Shown here one piece after another: positions 44,201-55,469 of a DNA stretch of 64,000 nucleotides (within the stretch, counting starts at the first letter, position 1; every line of letters begins with the position of its first letter). The stretch lies in NCBI RefSeq assembly GCF_958979055.1, contig NC_084894.1:4221001-4285000 (forward strand), given 5' to 3'. The notes beneath the pieces were generated by a model. The model was not told the origin of the DNA. It did no database searches and saw only the letters and a list, made by a program, of their open reading frames with translations. Made by a program: the position numbers and the translations under genes. This DNA is from Alnus glutinosa (lineage: Eukaryota > Streptophyta > Magnoliopsida > Fagales > Betulaceae).

Positions 44201-47200
44201 ATGGCAGCATAGCCATATACATGATATTATCTTCACAACAAAGACACTTACAGTGCGTTGTCCAGAAATAATTCTAGACACATGGCTTAGTTTAAGGTGC
44301 TTCTCCTCTCTCCCGGAGAACCATATTAGGACAGACTCATCCTGAAAGCAATAAGAAAATCAAACACAACTTTCGCTAGCAAAAATTTCATTCGGAAATT
44401 AAATGCATTGAAACAGAAAAATTACTGTTTTATAGATTAAAAAAAAAAAAAATCAATAACCATACATGTATGCCTTCCACATTTGAAATATATGTGTGCG
44501 CGCGCGTATATTAATACTAGTTGAAGTTAGAATCTAATGAATTAGTTGCAGGTAAATGATACACAGTTTTAATTGATAAACACTTGACTGGACTTGATAG
44601 CATTCAAATAAGGTGCGAAAGTATTTGGTGCAAACTTCAAAATATCTAAATCCTATTCCTTATCCATCTGATGCTTCAATTATCCTGATTAAGGTATATC
44701 TTAATGCAACCCAATCTTCATTTCCCTGAAAATGGTATCAAAGCCATGTTGAAATTTAGTTTTCAATCTTTTACTCTACATTTGTGTTTTTTTTTTATAA
44801 CTCTACATTTGTGTTTTCACAAATTTATTCCCTCATATTTCAAATTTTCAAACTTGTTGGCAGTATAACTGCTATTGGAAACTCAACATCACACATACAA
44901 CTAAAAAAGTGCCTTAAGAACCTGTCTCCAGTAATTTTGATCATGTGGGTCGTTCCTGTTTGCAAATTTTTACACCTCTTTTTCTTAGTTAATGGTCATT
45001 GTCAAGTGTATCAGGCTTCAGATTGCTGATAGTGATAGATATGCTGAAAGATAAATTACTCCATGAAATGCGAAAAGACACTTCAATAATACTAAGTCAG
45101 ACTATTAAGGAGCAAATTTGATGATGAGTCATGCACATAGAAACAAAATAACCCATGCAAGTTTAGGTCTGCTCCTCTCCGATAGAAGCTCTCTAGATAA
45201 TGTCACCAGTCAGGCAATTGCACATGATCGAAATTCTCTCAGAGCCAATAGGAATGAAATGATCAATAAGAAACTAGTACTAGTAGTAGTACTACTACCA
45301 CCAGCAGGAATCGGAATAGTAGAAGAGTCATAGCCCCCTTAATTATTGACAGCCAGGCGTCAATTTGCAGTTATGGTGTTTCATTGTGACCATTTGTTTT
45401 GCTCCTCTTACTCGTGTGTTCATTCCCATAGAAACCAAAACCCTTGCAAGATAGGTCTGCTCTTCTCCAATAGAAGCTTTTTGCTATGTTGCTAGTCAAG
45501 CACTTTCTCATATGATTGGAAATCCCATAGAACCCATAAGAAGAAGAATCATAGACCTCCTAACCATGCCAGCTGGACATCAATTTGAAGTCATGGTTTG
45601 GCCGTCACCACATAGATTGCCCATCCTTTTCATAGAAACCAGAATCTGATAGAAGTTTAAGTCTGTTCTTCCACAGTAGAAGCATTTAGTTACTGTAGTT
45701 AGTCCTTGCTCATATGATTTTAACTCAGGTAGAGGCCATAGCTGTGAAATTATCAATATGTAGGGAAAAAAAAAAAGTCAAGAGTCCTTTACGTTATTAC
45801 CAGCTGGCCATTAACTGGAGGCCATGGTTTCATTGCTACCACTTGTGTTTACCTCTCTCCCTCCTTCCCCCCCCCCCCCCCCCCCCTCCCCCCGAGCAAA
45901 CCATAGAAAGGACTTTTTTTTTGTGAGACCAATAAATGGTAACTTTTTTGATAATATTCATAAAATCCTAAAAGCCAAGTAAGATTAATTAGACACATAA
46001 GGTGAATTCCAATGACCTAATTAAAATAAGTACAATGAATCCAGGGAAAATGAGTGGGAATGCACGAGCATACTTGCCAATATATATAAAACATAACCAA
46101 AGAATGCACACACACATGTAGAAGATTGCATTCACACTGGGAAAACAAGGTCAAGCTTACATTGGAAAGCCGGAATGGACAAAACTTGGGCTTCCCCCTT
46201 CTTCCATACTTGAGCAAGTGTGCCCCTTTCTTTAGAGCAGTAATTGCCTGTCATAAATATCACCCAGGAACCTAACTTAAGCATATTCAGCACATTTGCA
46301 AGCAGGTAAAGATAACACTAGCTGAGTATCAACTGAAGATAAAAAGTTAACAACATATTCAACTGGTTCAGAAGAAGACAAAGAAGTTGTAGAGATTTTC
46401 AGAAAAACCAACTGCATGAAAGTAACAGATCTAATGCGTAACACCCATAGAAAAATCTGAAATGAGTTCCGGCACAGTAGTCCCCTTTGAAGAAAGCCCA
46501 TCCAGCTCTGTTATCCCTTCTTGATCAGTGAGGTAGCACCAGCACACTACTTACACTTGGCATCTAAGTGACCAGACTACACTATTAAAAGAACAAAATC
46601 ACTTGCATATGGATACGGATTGCCTAGTTGACCCCCTACCTACTCCTCCAGGATTCTAGAGAAGATCCTCATATATCTTTTTTCTTTTGGTTTGTTTACA
46701 GTGAACATGATCATTCTTTCTTTCTTTTTAACAAGTAAGAAAACTTTATTAAAAAGCGTAAAGCGCCTCTAAGTACACAGGAAATATACAAAGGAACAAC
46801 CTACCTAACCCACAAACGAGAACCCAAAAAAACCCACAAGGAACAAACCCAATAGCCCACAATCAAGAACCCAAAAAAAAACCCACAAGAACCCGATCAT
46901 TCTTACCACATTATATATTTTTATGGAGCTCAGAATCCTTATATACATACCTTGCCTTACCAAGCAAATTTTATTCTTTATACAAATGATATATCCCCCC
47001 CTTTTTTTTTTGATTAATTGAGATATCATTAAAAGCATAAGACACCCCCAAGTACACAAAAATTATACAAGAGAAAACACATAGCTAGAATGAGCAAAAA
47101 GAACAAGGAAATCTTGATTAATCGCTAAAGGAGAAACAAAAGCAACTATTCAAAGATACAGAGTTTTGAAGAATAAGGACTTAATCTCCTTCAATGTCCT

Positions 47201-49611
47201 CTCACGGTTCTCAAAATTTATGTCAGTCATTTCCCTCAATGGACACCATAAAAGGCACGAAGGCACCATCTTTTACAAAGCAGTACTCCAAGTGCTGCCG
47301 ATAGTCCACCAACAAGCATACACGTCGACTACTTGTCTAGGCATAACGCAAGACAGCCCAAATCAACTGAAGAAAACATTTCATATTGTATAAGCAAACT
47401 CACAATAGAGAAGAAGATGGTCCACAGTCCTACCATTCCTTTTACATATGCAGCACCTGTCAACCACAATGAAGTGCCACTTCCTGACAATGTCCATGGT
47501 AAGGATCTTTCCAAGAGCCACTGACCAAGCAAAGAAGGTCACCCTCAAAGGAACCTTAGTCCACCAAACACTCTTTCAAGGAAAGCGGAAGCCTTCACTA
47601 CAGGCCAAGGCACTGTAGAAGAATCTAACCTCAAACAACCAGCTTTTGGAGAGAACCCACCATAGCTTATCTTCACTTTGATCAATTGAAAGAAGTCAAA
47701 CTCCCGAACATTGTAGAGATTCTATATAAGATTACAAATATTGACTTTTTTTTTTATTAGTAATTGGCCCCAATGGGAGGAGAATGGGGAGATTCGAACT
47801 TAGTGACATTCACTTCATAAGGCGCGATCCTCTGCCAATTGAGCTTCCCCTTGAGATTATAAATATTGACTTGTTAAACAACAATTATAAGCAATAACCC
47901 ATAATTATAATGTGAATGCCTATATTTATATCTTACTAAGCATTATCGGGTTCGGCCATCAACTTTCTGAGGAATAATGCAGTAACTTTCCTACTTCCAA
48001 TGCCAGACCTAAATACAAGTAGTGCACAACTTATAAGTCAAAAGATAATCTTTCATGAAAACCTTCCCCAATTTTTCTGGATTGGTTCATAAAAGACTAT
48101 AGTATATTTGAAAATGAAGCAGCATGAAAATCCAAGGTGTAGTGGCTTTTTGCATGGCTCGGATCATTCTCCTCAAGAAGATCATCCTCCATGGAAAATC
48201 CAAGAATGCAACTTCATCACCAACGCAGAAAATTGGAGTCCCTTTCACACATATTTCTCATGAATTCAGAATAACTTCTCTCTTCCAGCCAAGAAAATTT
48301 TAATTAAAGGGACAATCCTTTTTGCTTGCGCAAATTTAACCTCATGTCATAAATTTGTCTCCTTTGCTATCCTATGGTCACCAGTTGGAACCTTTTTGTT
48401 CACGACTATTTTAAAACTGTGTTTAGCAAACCCTTCAAACACTTGGTTTCAAATTCACCAATATTCTGGTCCAGCCATTTGACATGATGTAGTTTAGATA
48501 TAACACATAAAACTACCATAGGACCTTATCTTATACTGACTTAAGTAAACTTCTTAAACAGTCATTAACCAATTGAAAGAAAAGGTAAAGGCCTAAGGCT
48601 AACTCTTTGTCCAAAACAAACTATATTCATAATTTCCATGTCCTCTCCTCAAGAACTAGAACCAGAGCAGATGATCTACAACATTGACTTGGCCCAATGC
48701 ACTGCACTTAGTGTTTAACATATATTTGTCAAAAGTAAGGTTAATTAAAACGTGATTTCAGAGTAAATTTCCAAAAATATTTATTAGTCCTAAACTAAGA
48801 GCAGCCAATTTTCTATCTCCTTGTGGACACTAGCTTTGTGAAGTCTTTTGGTCCTTGTGGATAGTCGGTTAGCTAGTGAAGTCTTTTGGTATAACCTAAG
48901 AGGCCTGAAATCAAATCCCACCTACACCAAGGAATGAAGAGTTTAAGGAGTCTGAGAGAGCAACCTCCCAACATGTTAGCTCATAAGCCCATTAGTCCTC
49001 AAATGGATCCAAGAAAAAAAAAAAAAAAAACTCAGTAGTCCTTCCCTATCTCAAATCCATATCACAAAGAGCAAACAACATCCTGCTTAGTTAGCCAATG
49101 GTGAAAAAGAACATTGTTTACCAACTATTCAAGGTAGAAAGTCAACCTACCGAAAAAGACAGTCATCTCTCAGTACATTCAAACAACTTGAAAATTCGTT
49201 GGGAGCAAGCACATTCAGTCTATTCAAACAACTTAATTAAAATGCACCCCTAAAAAGAATCCATCAGTGGCAACCAACCGTACAAATCATTCCACCACCA
49301 TTACTGGAACCCCACTTGATCACACCAAAAACAATATTGCGTAAATTAACATCACCAGAAAGCAGCCCAAATTGCATTACATAGAACGAACCACCACATT
49401 AACAGTTAGCACAAGCAAACCAGTAGAATTTCACAGCACTTTCTATGCCATTATAAGCTAAATATCAACCAATTCTTGAATGTAAATCATTGAACAACAC
49501 AAATAAACTAAAACGTCCAAGAAACGAAGGAAAAACGAATACCTGCTCGATGTCCCTTTCGACAGGGCCAGTCCTGCTGAGATCCGAAGCCATCCTACCC
49601 GTCCGCGACAT
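35255..49611 (-). CDS. PRAF-type protein: PH, RCC1 repeats, FYVE finger, coiled coil, BRX
   Basis: Nine minus-strand exons join in phase to 1,104 residues: 49611-49543, 46247-46161, 44341-44252, 43116-43036, 42877-42683, 42601-40463, 38702-38556, 35949-35576, 35387-35255. Domain order is the plant PRAF one: a PH domain (about 24-150; [31 protein letters not shown]); RCC1 repeats (about 270-650; [28 protein letters not shown]); a FYVE finger (about 655-725; [21 protein letters not shown]); a coiled coil in exon 7 ([20 protein letters not shown]); and a C-terminal BRX motif ([21 protein letters not shown]). These proteins bind phosphoinositides and are thought to act as exchange factors or polarity/trafficking scaffolds. 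In-frame starts are at 49611 and 49593; the first was used. Large introns, up to 3.3 kb, are loaded with LINE ends. A GA-rich 5' leader lies at about 50100-50170. Confidence 0.95.
36705..37800 (-). mobile_element. LINE ORF2 C-terminal fragment in PRAF intron 7
   Basis: From the poly-T/GATAAGT end at about 36705 the minus strand reads the family 3' tail (GCGTTTGCGCTTTTAATAAA), then upstream the zf-RVT region ([32 protein letters not shown]), then [10 protein letters not shown], then [15 protein letters not shown], then [10 protein letters not shown] and a VGDGSK-like word near 37680. Breaks are numerous. A 31-nt insertion at 37490-37520 interrupts it. The right edge is approximate. Confidence 0.85.
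37490..37520 (-). mobile_element. Ultra-short LINE tail insertion (31 nt)
   Basis: A T-tract ending in gataaataagat lies between 14-bp repeats ccactagataactc (37476-37489) and ccactagatatctc (37521-37534, one mismatch). The insert is only the reverse complement of the LINE terminal word plus poly-A. It interrupts an older LINE copy. Confidence 0.75.
38022..38038 (+). mobile_element. Ultra-short LINE tail insertion (17 nt)
   Basis: ACTTATC followed by about ten A's lies between exact 18-bp repeats acaaccatataactatct (38004-38021 and 38039-38056). ACTTATC-poly(A) is precisely the end of the LINE family. It lies in PRAF intron 7, on the plus strand. Confidence 0.85.
39190..39310 (+). mobile_element. 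Possible tRNA-derived SINE
   Basis: TAGCTGAGTGGTA resembles a Pol III A box and GGTTCAACCC, about 35 nt later, a B box. No stable tRNA fold or flanking duplication was found, so it is at best a diverged SINE in PRAF intron 6. Confidence 0.45.
39398..39493 (-). mobile_element. LINE 3'-end insertion (96 bp)
   Basis: Flanked by exact 16-bp repeats aataccttgtctctct (39382-39397 and 39494-39509). The insert is poly-T, then the family tail on the minus strand (GTATACTTCATGTGTAC, GCGCCCCTTTGCGCTTTTTAAT). It lies in PRAF intron 6. Confidence 0.9.
43561..43828 (-). mobile_element. LINE 3'-end insertion (268 bp) with a nested insertion
   Basis: Exact 18-bp repeats agtgactgatgaacagtt lie at 43543-43560 and 43829-43846. 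The minus strand ends in the family tail (GTATACTTCCTGTGTAC, GCGCCCCTTTGCGCTTTTTTAT, TTACTTATA) and A's. A second, 18-nt insertion sits inside at 43729-43746. It lies in PRAF intron 3. Confidence 0.92.
43729..43746 (-). mobile_element. Ultra-short LINE tail insertion (18 nt), nested
   Basis: About eleven T's followed by gataagt lie between exact 18-bp repeats cacccacagatataacat (43711-43728 and 43747-43764). The reverse complement, ACTTATC plus poly-A, is the LINE terminus. It lies inside the LINE copy 43561-43828. Confidence 0.88.
44791..44799 (-). mobile_element. Ultra-short poly-T insertion (9 nt) between 18-bp repeats
   Basis: ttttttata lies between exact repeats actctacatttgtgtttt (44773-44790 and 44800-44817). 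It fits TATA plus poly-A, the terminal word variant of the LINE at 43561 (TTATA-A's). Lies in PRAF intron 2. With such a short insert, a plain tandem duplication with slippage is an alternative. Confidence 0.6.
45125..45760 (+). repeat. Three diverged direct repeats in PRAF intron 2
   Basis: The words gaaaccaaaa, aggtctgctcttctcc, aatagaagc and catatgatt recur in the same order near 45130, 45430 and 45640, each block roughly 200-300 bp. A near-pure C run of about 20 nt follows at 45869-45890. Confidence 0.7.
46719..46894 (-). mobile_element. LINE 3'-end insertion
   Basis: Flanked by the 10-bp repeat gatcattctt (46709-46718 and 46895-46904). The minus strand carries the family tail (GTATATTTCCTGTGTAC, GCGCTTTACGCTTTTTAAT, CTTACTTGTT) and A/T-rich end. 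A short CCCACAA/AACCC-rich tandem segment makes up the distal part. It lies in PRAF intron 1. Confidence 0.85.
46996..47700 (-). mobile_element. LINE ORF2 C-terminal fragment
   Basis: From the poly-T at about 46997 the minus strand gives the family tail, then a broken zf-RVT domain ([28 protein letters not shown]) and upstream [20 protein letters not shown]-like coding near 47500-47580. The right edge (about 47700) is approximate and no target duplication was identified. It lies in PRAF intron 1. Confidence 0.83.
47747..47853 (-). mobile_element. tRNA-derived SINE (about 107 bp)
   Basis: On the minus strand the element starts CAAGGGGAAGCTCAATTGGC with an A box (AGCTCAATTGGCAGAGG), then a B box (GTTCGAATCTCCCC), then a short body and an A-rich tail. 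Nineteen-bp repeats with one mismatch flank it: agattacaaatattgactt (47729-47747, overlapping the T-tail) and agattataaatattgactt (47854-47872). This is the standard structure of a plant tRNA-related SINE. It lies in PRAF intron 1. Confidence 0.85.
47873..49542. other. Distal part of PRAF intron 1, no further feature
   Basis: AT-rich intron sequence without coding potential; a tRNA-like B box word near 48900 (atcaaatccca) is too weak to call a SINE. Confidence 0.5.
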
Positions 49612-50330
49612 CCCAGCGAAAACCGAAAATACCTAAACACTACCACAAGTCTTTGACTCAACCATTCTCAAAACCAAACCCTTCCATTCACCAGTTTCAT
49701 CCAACCGCAACTTCGCTCTCCAATTCACACATTCATTCAGCCCTAAACCACCAGCGAGCCACGAATCAAGCATTCACACACACACACACTCAGTTCTGCT
49801 CCAATTCCTTCAGTCACGGTTCCGTAACCAGCTGCACTGACCGTACCGTACTGGCGCTTCCAATTGAGTACGGTTCGTGCAGTGACAGCTGTGAAGTCAA
49901 GTGTAAATACACAAAAAGAGAAGCGGTTTGGTTGGGGAAGAGAACCGATCGAAGAACGAAAGCGGACAGCTCCCCTGGTTTCTGTTGATTGAGAGGTCGC
50001 CGACCTCGAGGTACCTGTTTGTCTGGGAGAGAAAATCGGGGCGAGAAAGTGCGGGAAAGAGTGGGAAAATCTAGGAAACTATGATCTGATTGATTCTCTC
50101 AGTTGCAGTAGAGAGAGAAAGCCACAGAGAGAGCTTTAACTACGAAATTTATGAGAGAGAGAGAGAGGTGGAGGAATTATAAAAAGTAAAAAATTGCTGT
50201 ACTCTAATGGCTGAGAAGACAAACAGAAGTAGTGAGGATTAGTAGAATAAAGAAAGAGAAAATGTTAAAAAGTGGAGGTGTGTAGAATAATGCCCATAAC
50301 AGCTATCTGAATTTTCCATTTTGACACTTC
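49612..50330 (-). promoter_or_regulatory. PRAF 5' leader and promoter region
   Basis: Immediately upstream of the minus-strand ATG, with GA/CT-rich tracts (for example the GAGAGA run near 50100-50170) of the kind common in plant core promoters and 5' leaders. The transcription start cannot be fixed from sequence. Confidence 0.5.
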
Positions 50331-51606
50331 CTTTTTGTCCGGGAAGTTTTTCTTTCTTCTTTTTTTCTTTTCTTTCGGTGTTTGGATGCGGAGAAAATTT
50401 GGAGGAAAATAGTTAGTTGGATGGAAGTTCTATGATTCTTGCGTTTTATTGGTAAAATAAGTTGTCAACCCAAGGAGGAGTTGCCAGTTGGGATAAAAAT
50501 GAAAGTTACAGTTGTAGTAAAATTAGAAATAGATTAACAAGCTAGCGCCAGGTGGAGTCAAAATAGTCAGAGTCCGATCTAAAATAAATAAATAAATAAA
50601 TAATAGTTGGGATTATTTCGTTCCTTTCTTTTTTCTTAATTTTAAAAATCTGAAGTATATTTAATAAAATTCCTGTGTCAAATTCTATTTCTGGATACAT
50701 TTTAAAATTAAAATAGTTTGCATTTTTTTAAAAAAAAAAAAAAATCAAGGGTTTTTGCATGTGCTATTTAGGAAAAATTAATAATCAAAACTACATTACT
50801 TTCTGACTTGCTGCATCTTGACCATTTTCTTTTTCTTTTCTTTTCTTTTTTAATTTATTTGTTACAAGGTTCATGAAGGCAGATTGGTCAGATTTGAGAT
50901 CCCAATACAAAAAACCAAGAAAATTGGTAAAAATAATAAAATTACATAGATTAACTAAAAATTAGGCAATTGGGCTTGCAAAAGATAAAACCATGTGAGA
51001 ATTGAGAAATGGGTGGTGGCCTTCACATAGGTCCATGATGTCCTTAACAAGGGCAGATGTCTTTCCACCCTTGTTGATTGAGACCAACACCATGCTGTTG
51101 CACTTTATACAAAAGTGGCTTAGCCACAAGTCACAATTTCTGGCCCCCTTTTTGTCAAGGTGGTCCTAACCTTTCATATCTCCTAGTGGGATGATGTGCT
51201 TATCAAATACACAAGCACTTGACAGCCCCTACAACATAAGATAGTCCAAGCCCCGGCCTAAACCTTTCCACCACAGACTCCCTGTCATAGCTCAAATTGA
51301 AGTTAACCCTTGGCCCACTTCTGTAAACTCATGTCTCATTGCACTGTTTATCATTATACAATTCAATGTCATCTAATTATGAATCAATGAGTAAGCGGAT
51401 ATCTTTTTAATATGTGACTGGGATGTTACAATCTCGTTCCTTTTAAATTTCCGACATCCTCATTAGGGTCATGTTATACTATGCTTCAGTACTACTATAT
51501 GGTTGTTCTGATATCATTTCTAACGACTCAAAGAAGCGCTAAACACATATGTACTATTATTCTGAAAGGATTAGTCCATAATTTGAAGCTTTATTAGAAT
51601 CACTAA

Positions 51607-52040
51607 GAGAAAAGTCCACATACCCCCTTAAACTATCACCCAATTAACAATGTCCTCCCAAGCCAGCAAAAAATCAAAAATGACATTACAATTTTTTCAA
51701 TAAGACAAAAATATCCTTATAAATTCAAAAAAAGAAAAAATAATAATAATAATTAAAAAAAATAAAATTTTATTTTATATATAAAAAAAATGAAACTTTT
51801 AATTTCTTTTATAATTTTTTTTTTAAAATTTCTTTTTCAAAAACAAAAAAATTAGTTTAAAAAAAATGAAAAACTTTTTAATTTTTAAATTTGGCCACCA
51901 AAGGTTTTTATGTATTTTTTTTTTTTAGTTTTTTTTTTTGTTAAAAAAATAGTATTTATTTTATTTTATTTAGGGTATTTTCATCATTGAGTGAACATTT
52001 ATAATTTTTGGTAGTTTGAAAACGGGTATGTAGACTTTAC
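51607..52040. mobile_element. Fold-back (MITE-like) element
   Basis: The left end has AAGTCCACATACCCCCTTAAAC and the right end read backwards gives AAAGTCTACATACCCGTTTTC, with A/T-rich filler between. It resembles 9476-9994 in layout. No clear target duplication. Confidence 0.55.
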
Positions 52041-52449
52041 CCAATCATTTATAAATTTCAATCTCGTCTAATAAAAAATTAATGTAAAACGTAACACTTA
52101 TGATTCTATAAATATTTTATACATTACTATTATATGTGAATTACTCATCTTCTTAATATTAGACGGGAGAATGTATCAAGACATCCCTTATTCTTTCGGC
52201 ATGAGCATTGCACTGTTTTGATTGCTCAGTTAGTGGCTTAGTTTGGCCCTTGAGGAAAGGTACTTCTTTAAGAAAGCAACCCTTGGTTTGGGACAGTTAG
52301 GTCTAGACAGCTCCATCACCAACCATGCTGATTCGCGAGGGATCATGGGAAGATGTCATTTTAGGTATTTTGGCCAGAAGAACTAAAATTAGGGTTAATT
52401 GCATTTAAAGTTTTAGACCATTGATCAGTTTGTTACCTTTTTATTATAA

Positions 52450-52908
52450 ATTATGAATAACTTCACTTAATGGTACTAAACTTTCACCATTTTTGAAAAA
52501 AGATATTTGAACTTTAAACCGTATCAATTTAGGGTAATTATTTTTCGAAAAGTCTCAATTAGAGATCTTCCGTTAGAATTTTTAGTTAAATCGTATCAAA
52601 ATTTTTAAAATATCCCTATGTTTATTTTTTAAAAATTAAAAAATTAAAAAATTTTCAAAGATTCAGGCAGATGTATTTTTGCAAATTCCGTTAAATTCTA
52701 ACCAACACCTAAATCCTAGCATTTTTTTTTTCCCTAAAGAGATATGTATTTTGAGAATTTTGAGAGGATTTAACGGAAAATCCTAACGGATGACATGTAG
52801 CTAATTGATACTTCTTGAAAAATTGATACCCTAAAGTAAGACGGTTTGAAGTTCAGGTTTCTTCTTTCAAAAATGGTGAAAGTTCGGTACCCTTAAGTAA
52901 AGTTTTCC
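52450..52908. mobile_element. Fold-back (MITE-like) element
   Basis: The arms share ACTTTCACCATTTTTGAAA and TTGAACTTTAAACCGT-type words and their complements, together with CCGTTAGAATTTT and its complement near 52770. The arms are roughly 150 bp each. No target duplication fixed. Confidence 0.6.
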
Positions 52909-53421
52909 CTGTAAATTAATATCGTCACATGGACAAACACGTACATATAACATAAATTTTCTTCAAATTGAGTTGATTTTTTTTTATTAAATTTGTTAAA
53001 TTGACATATATTCAAAATTTACTTAATTTTCTGTTATAAACAAATAAAATTGTTGGATTAAATTCAACCATATGCATTATTTTTTTCATATTGCTTCACT
53101 TTTCTGGGCTATGGGCAAACATGCAAAATAGTTGACTTCCACTTAGTGCGTTGCCTGGGGTTAAATAATCTTACGTTGACTTGGGATTTTGTTTTACCGT
53201 GGCTCCTTACTATTTTGATTTTGATTTTAAAAAATATTTTGATGGGATATAAAAGTGTTTGGCATCGTACATGCAAACAACTTTAGATCATGTTCAAGAA
53301 CCACTCAAAAGTAAAGAGATTAGTAAAGGATGTCCCACATTGACTATAACAGGACCGTTTGCTTTGTTCTCTCGGAAAATTATATTAATCTTGGACTTTA
53401 AAGTCAATAATTGACTTACAC

Positions 53422-53465
<44 letters not shown>

Positions 53466-53547
53466 TGGGAATAAATTTTACTCGGTCCGACCCAAAGAGG
53501 AGACAACAGGACTTTCAGAAAGTCCAATCTCGAGAGATAAACACTTA

Positions 53548-53809
53548 GAGCTTGTTTGGTAAATCATCCACAAAATTTTCATTTTCATTTTACTTCTCCC
53601 AAAAATATCAAATCAAAAACATTCTTACTTTTTTACACTTTTTACATCACATCAATAATTTTTTATTATTATTCAACTAAAACAACCCACTACAAAATAA
53701 AACTTTTTCACTTTTCTATAAAACATTCTCAAATTTTCTATCACATCAATCATTTCTTACTACTATTCAAATAAATATTCCAATTCACAATCACTTACCA
53801 AACAAGCCC
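53548..53809. mobile_element. MITE nested in the 5' LTR (262 bp)
   Basis: Ends GAGCTTGTTTGGTAA and, read backwards, GGGCTTGTTTGGTAA match Tourist-type (PIF/Harbinger) termini. The 3' LTR lacks this block, so the insertion boundary is clear from comparing the two LTRs. The expected 3-bp target duplication is blurred. Confidence 0.78.
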
Positions 53810-55469
53810 TAGTATCTATTCTCAATAAATCAGGTATTAGTTATTCCAGTAGAATCGGGATAAAACTCTTAGTCCAAGTATAGTTTGATCAGTAGTCTTA
53901 TTCCATATAAAATCGGGATAAGACTGAGGGTCCAATCAGATTAGAATTCAAATAAATGATCAAAGTTAAATTAGAACTCTGACAGCAGTTATAGATCAAC
54001 AAAGAGCATGAATCATAATTCAGGTAAGATTCTACCTATTTGCCTATAAATAGGCTCATACCTCATGTATAAATGCATACTGAATTTTTGGAGATTAAGC
54101 AAAGAAATTTTAGCAGAAGCTAACTTAGGCAACAGAGAGGACCCCCGGTAGGGTCCCTTCGGTTTGCTCATTTTGTAGAATTATTGAAAAATGTAAAGAA
54201 CATTGAAGAGCGTACTAATTCATACCATACTGGAAACTGTACCAACAGTTTGGTACCATCTATGGGAACGATTATTCATTCCTCGTAAAAGAAAAAGAAG
54301 ATCTAGTATAATGATGAACACAAGTTCCAAAAACCAGATTAACCAAGAGCTCATAGTCCGAATGGAGCCGGTTATTCAGAACAACCCGTAGCCTCCATCG
54401 TTCCCTCTCCCAAGCGGTGGAGATCAGAATAGCATAGCCGCGTTGGAAGCCCAGATCGAATTCTTAACACAACAAAATGCCGAATTGCTGCACATGAGGC
54501 CGAGACAGCCCCATCCCAAGATGAACATGGATGAACATAAGGAAGAAGAGCGTAATAGCCATACCGACTGCCACGATTGTCGGGAGGATGACCACCAATA
54601 AGATAATTTATGGGAAGTCTATCCCCGGGAATTAAGAAACAGAGGGCCCTATAGTCATTGAGACCGAAAGGAGGATGCAGGAGATCTAAGAAGAGGTATT
54701 GTTGACTTAGAGAGAATTTGCACATACATGGAGAATGCAAAGACTCTCGGATCAGTCCTTGCCGAGAGCAAATCCGTAGCTGTGGATAAGTTCTTAATGG
54801 GTACAGACTCGCCCTTCACCAGACGGATGGCCAGTTCTAGGCTACCACGAGAGATAGCCCCATAAAAGAAAATGAAAGAATTCAGAAAAGCTAATTGGGA
54901 AGAGCAAAGGCCGGTAAAGAAGTTCAAAGATTACAACTTTACACCTCTCAATGCCGAGTTATCAGAAGTCCTCATGGAGATCAAAAGAGATTCGGTGTTT
55001 CGACAAACACCAAATATACCAGATAATCTTCCTTACAAGAAATAACAGGCCCCAAAATCCATCGGGACTATCAGCCCCGAGATTAGCAGCCACATGATTA
55101 TTATCCCCGAGACCATCCTCAGCTAGACGAAAGGAATCAGGAGAATGATCCCCGGAAGGATATAGAAAGAAGAGAGGACCGAGGAACCAAGAGCCCACAT
55201 CATAGAGAGCCGAGGCCAGAATAGGCTGTGGCCGAGATCAGGTAGTAAGGTTAGCTGGTAGTCCCGAGAAAGACTCATATTTATTAGCAGTTATGTTTTA
55301 AAGAACTGGGCTATCATTTTAACTCAGATTAGTTATAATAAAGATAGGAGATTCCCTAGATTTTGGAAATAAGTATTTTCAAAATAAAATAATAGAGTTG
55401 ACTTAAGCATTGAAGCGTTCTCGGTCAAGGGACCAGGAACCTGTTGATGTCGCATCTTTTGCAGACAAA

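Larger units (their letters stand above)
50331..53462. other. Intergenic DNA with decayed fold-back elements
   Basis: Two inverted-repeat elements are called separately (51607-52040, 52450-52908). The stretch 50870-51600 is less AT-rich but shows no domain or RNA gene. An (ATA/AAT)n microsatellite lies at 53421-53460 just before the LTR element. Confidence 0.5.

Noticed and set aside
49653-49988. 111-codon plus-strand frame across the PRAF promoter
   Set aside because: It runs through the 5' leader and promoter of the minus-strand gene and has low-complexity CACACA and no domain.
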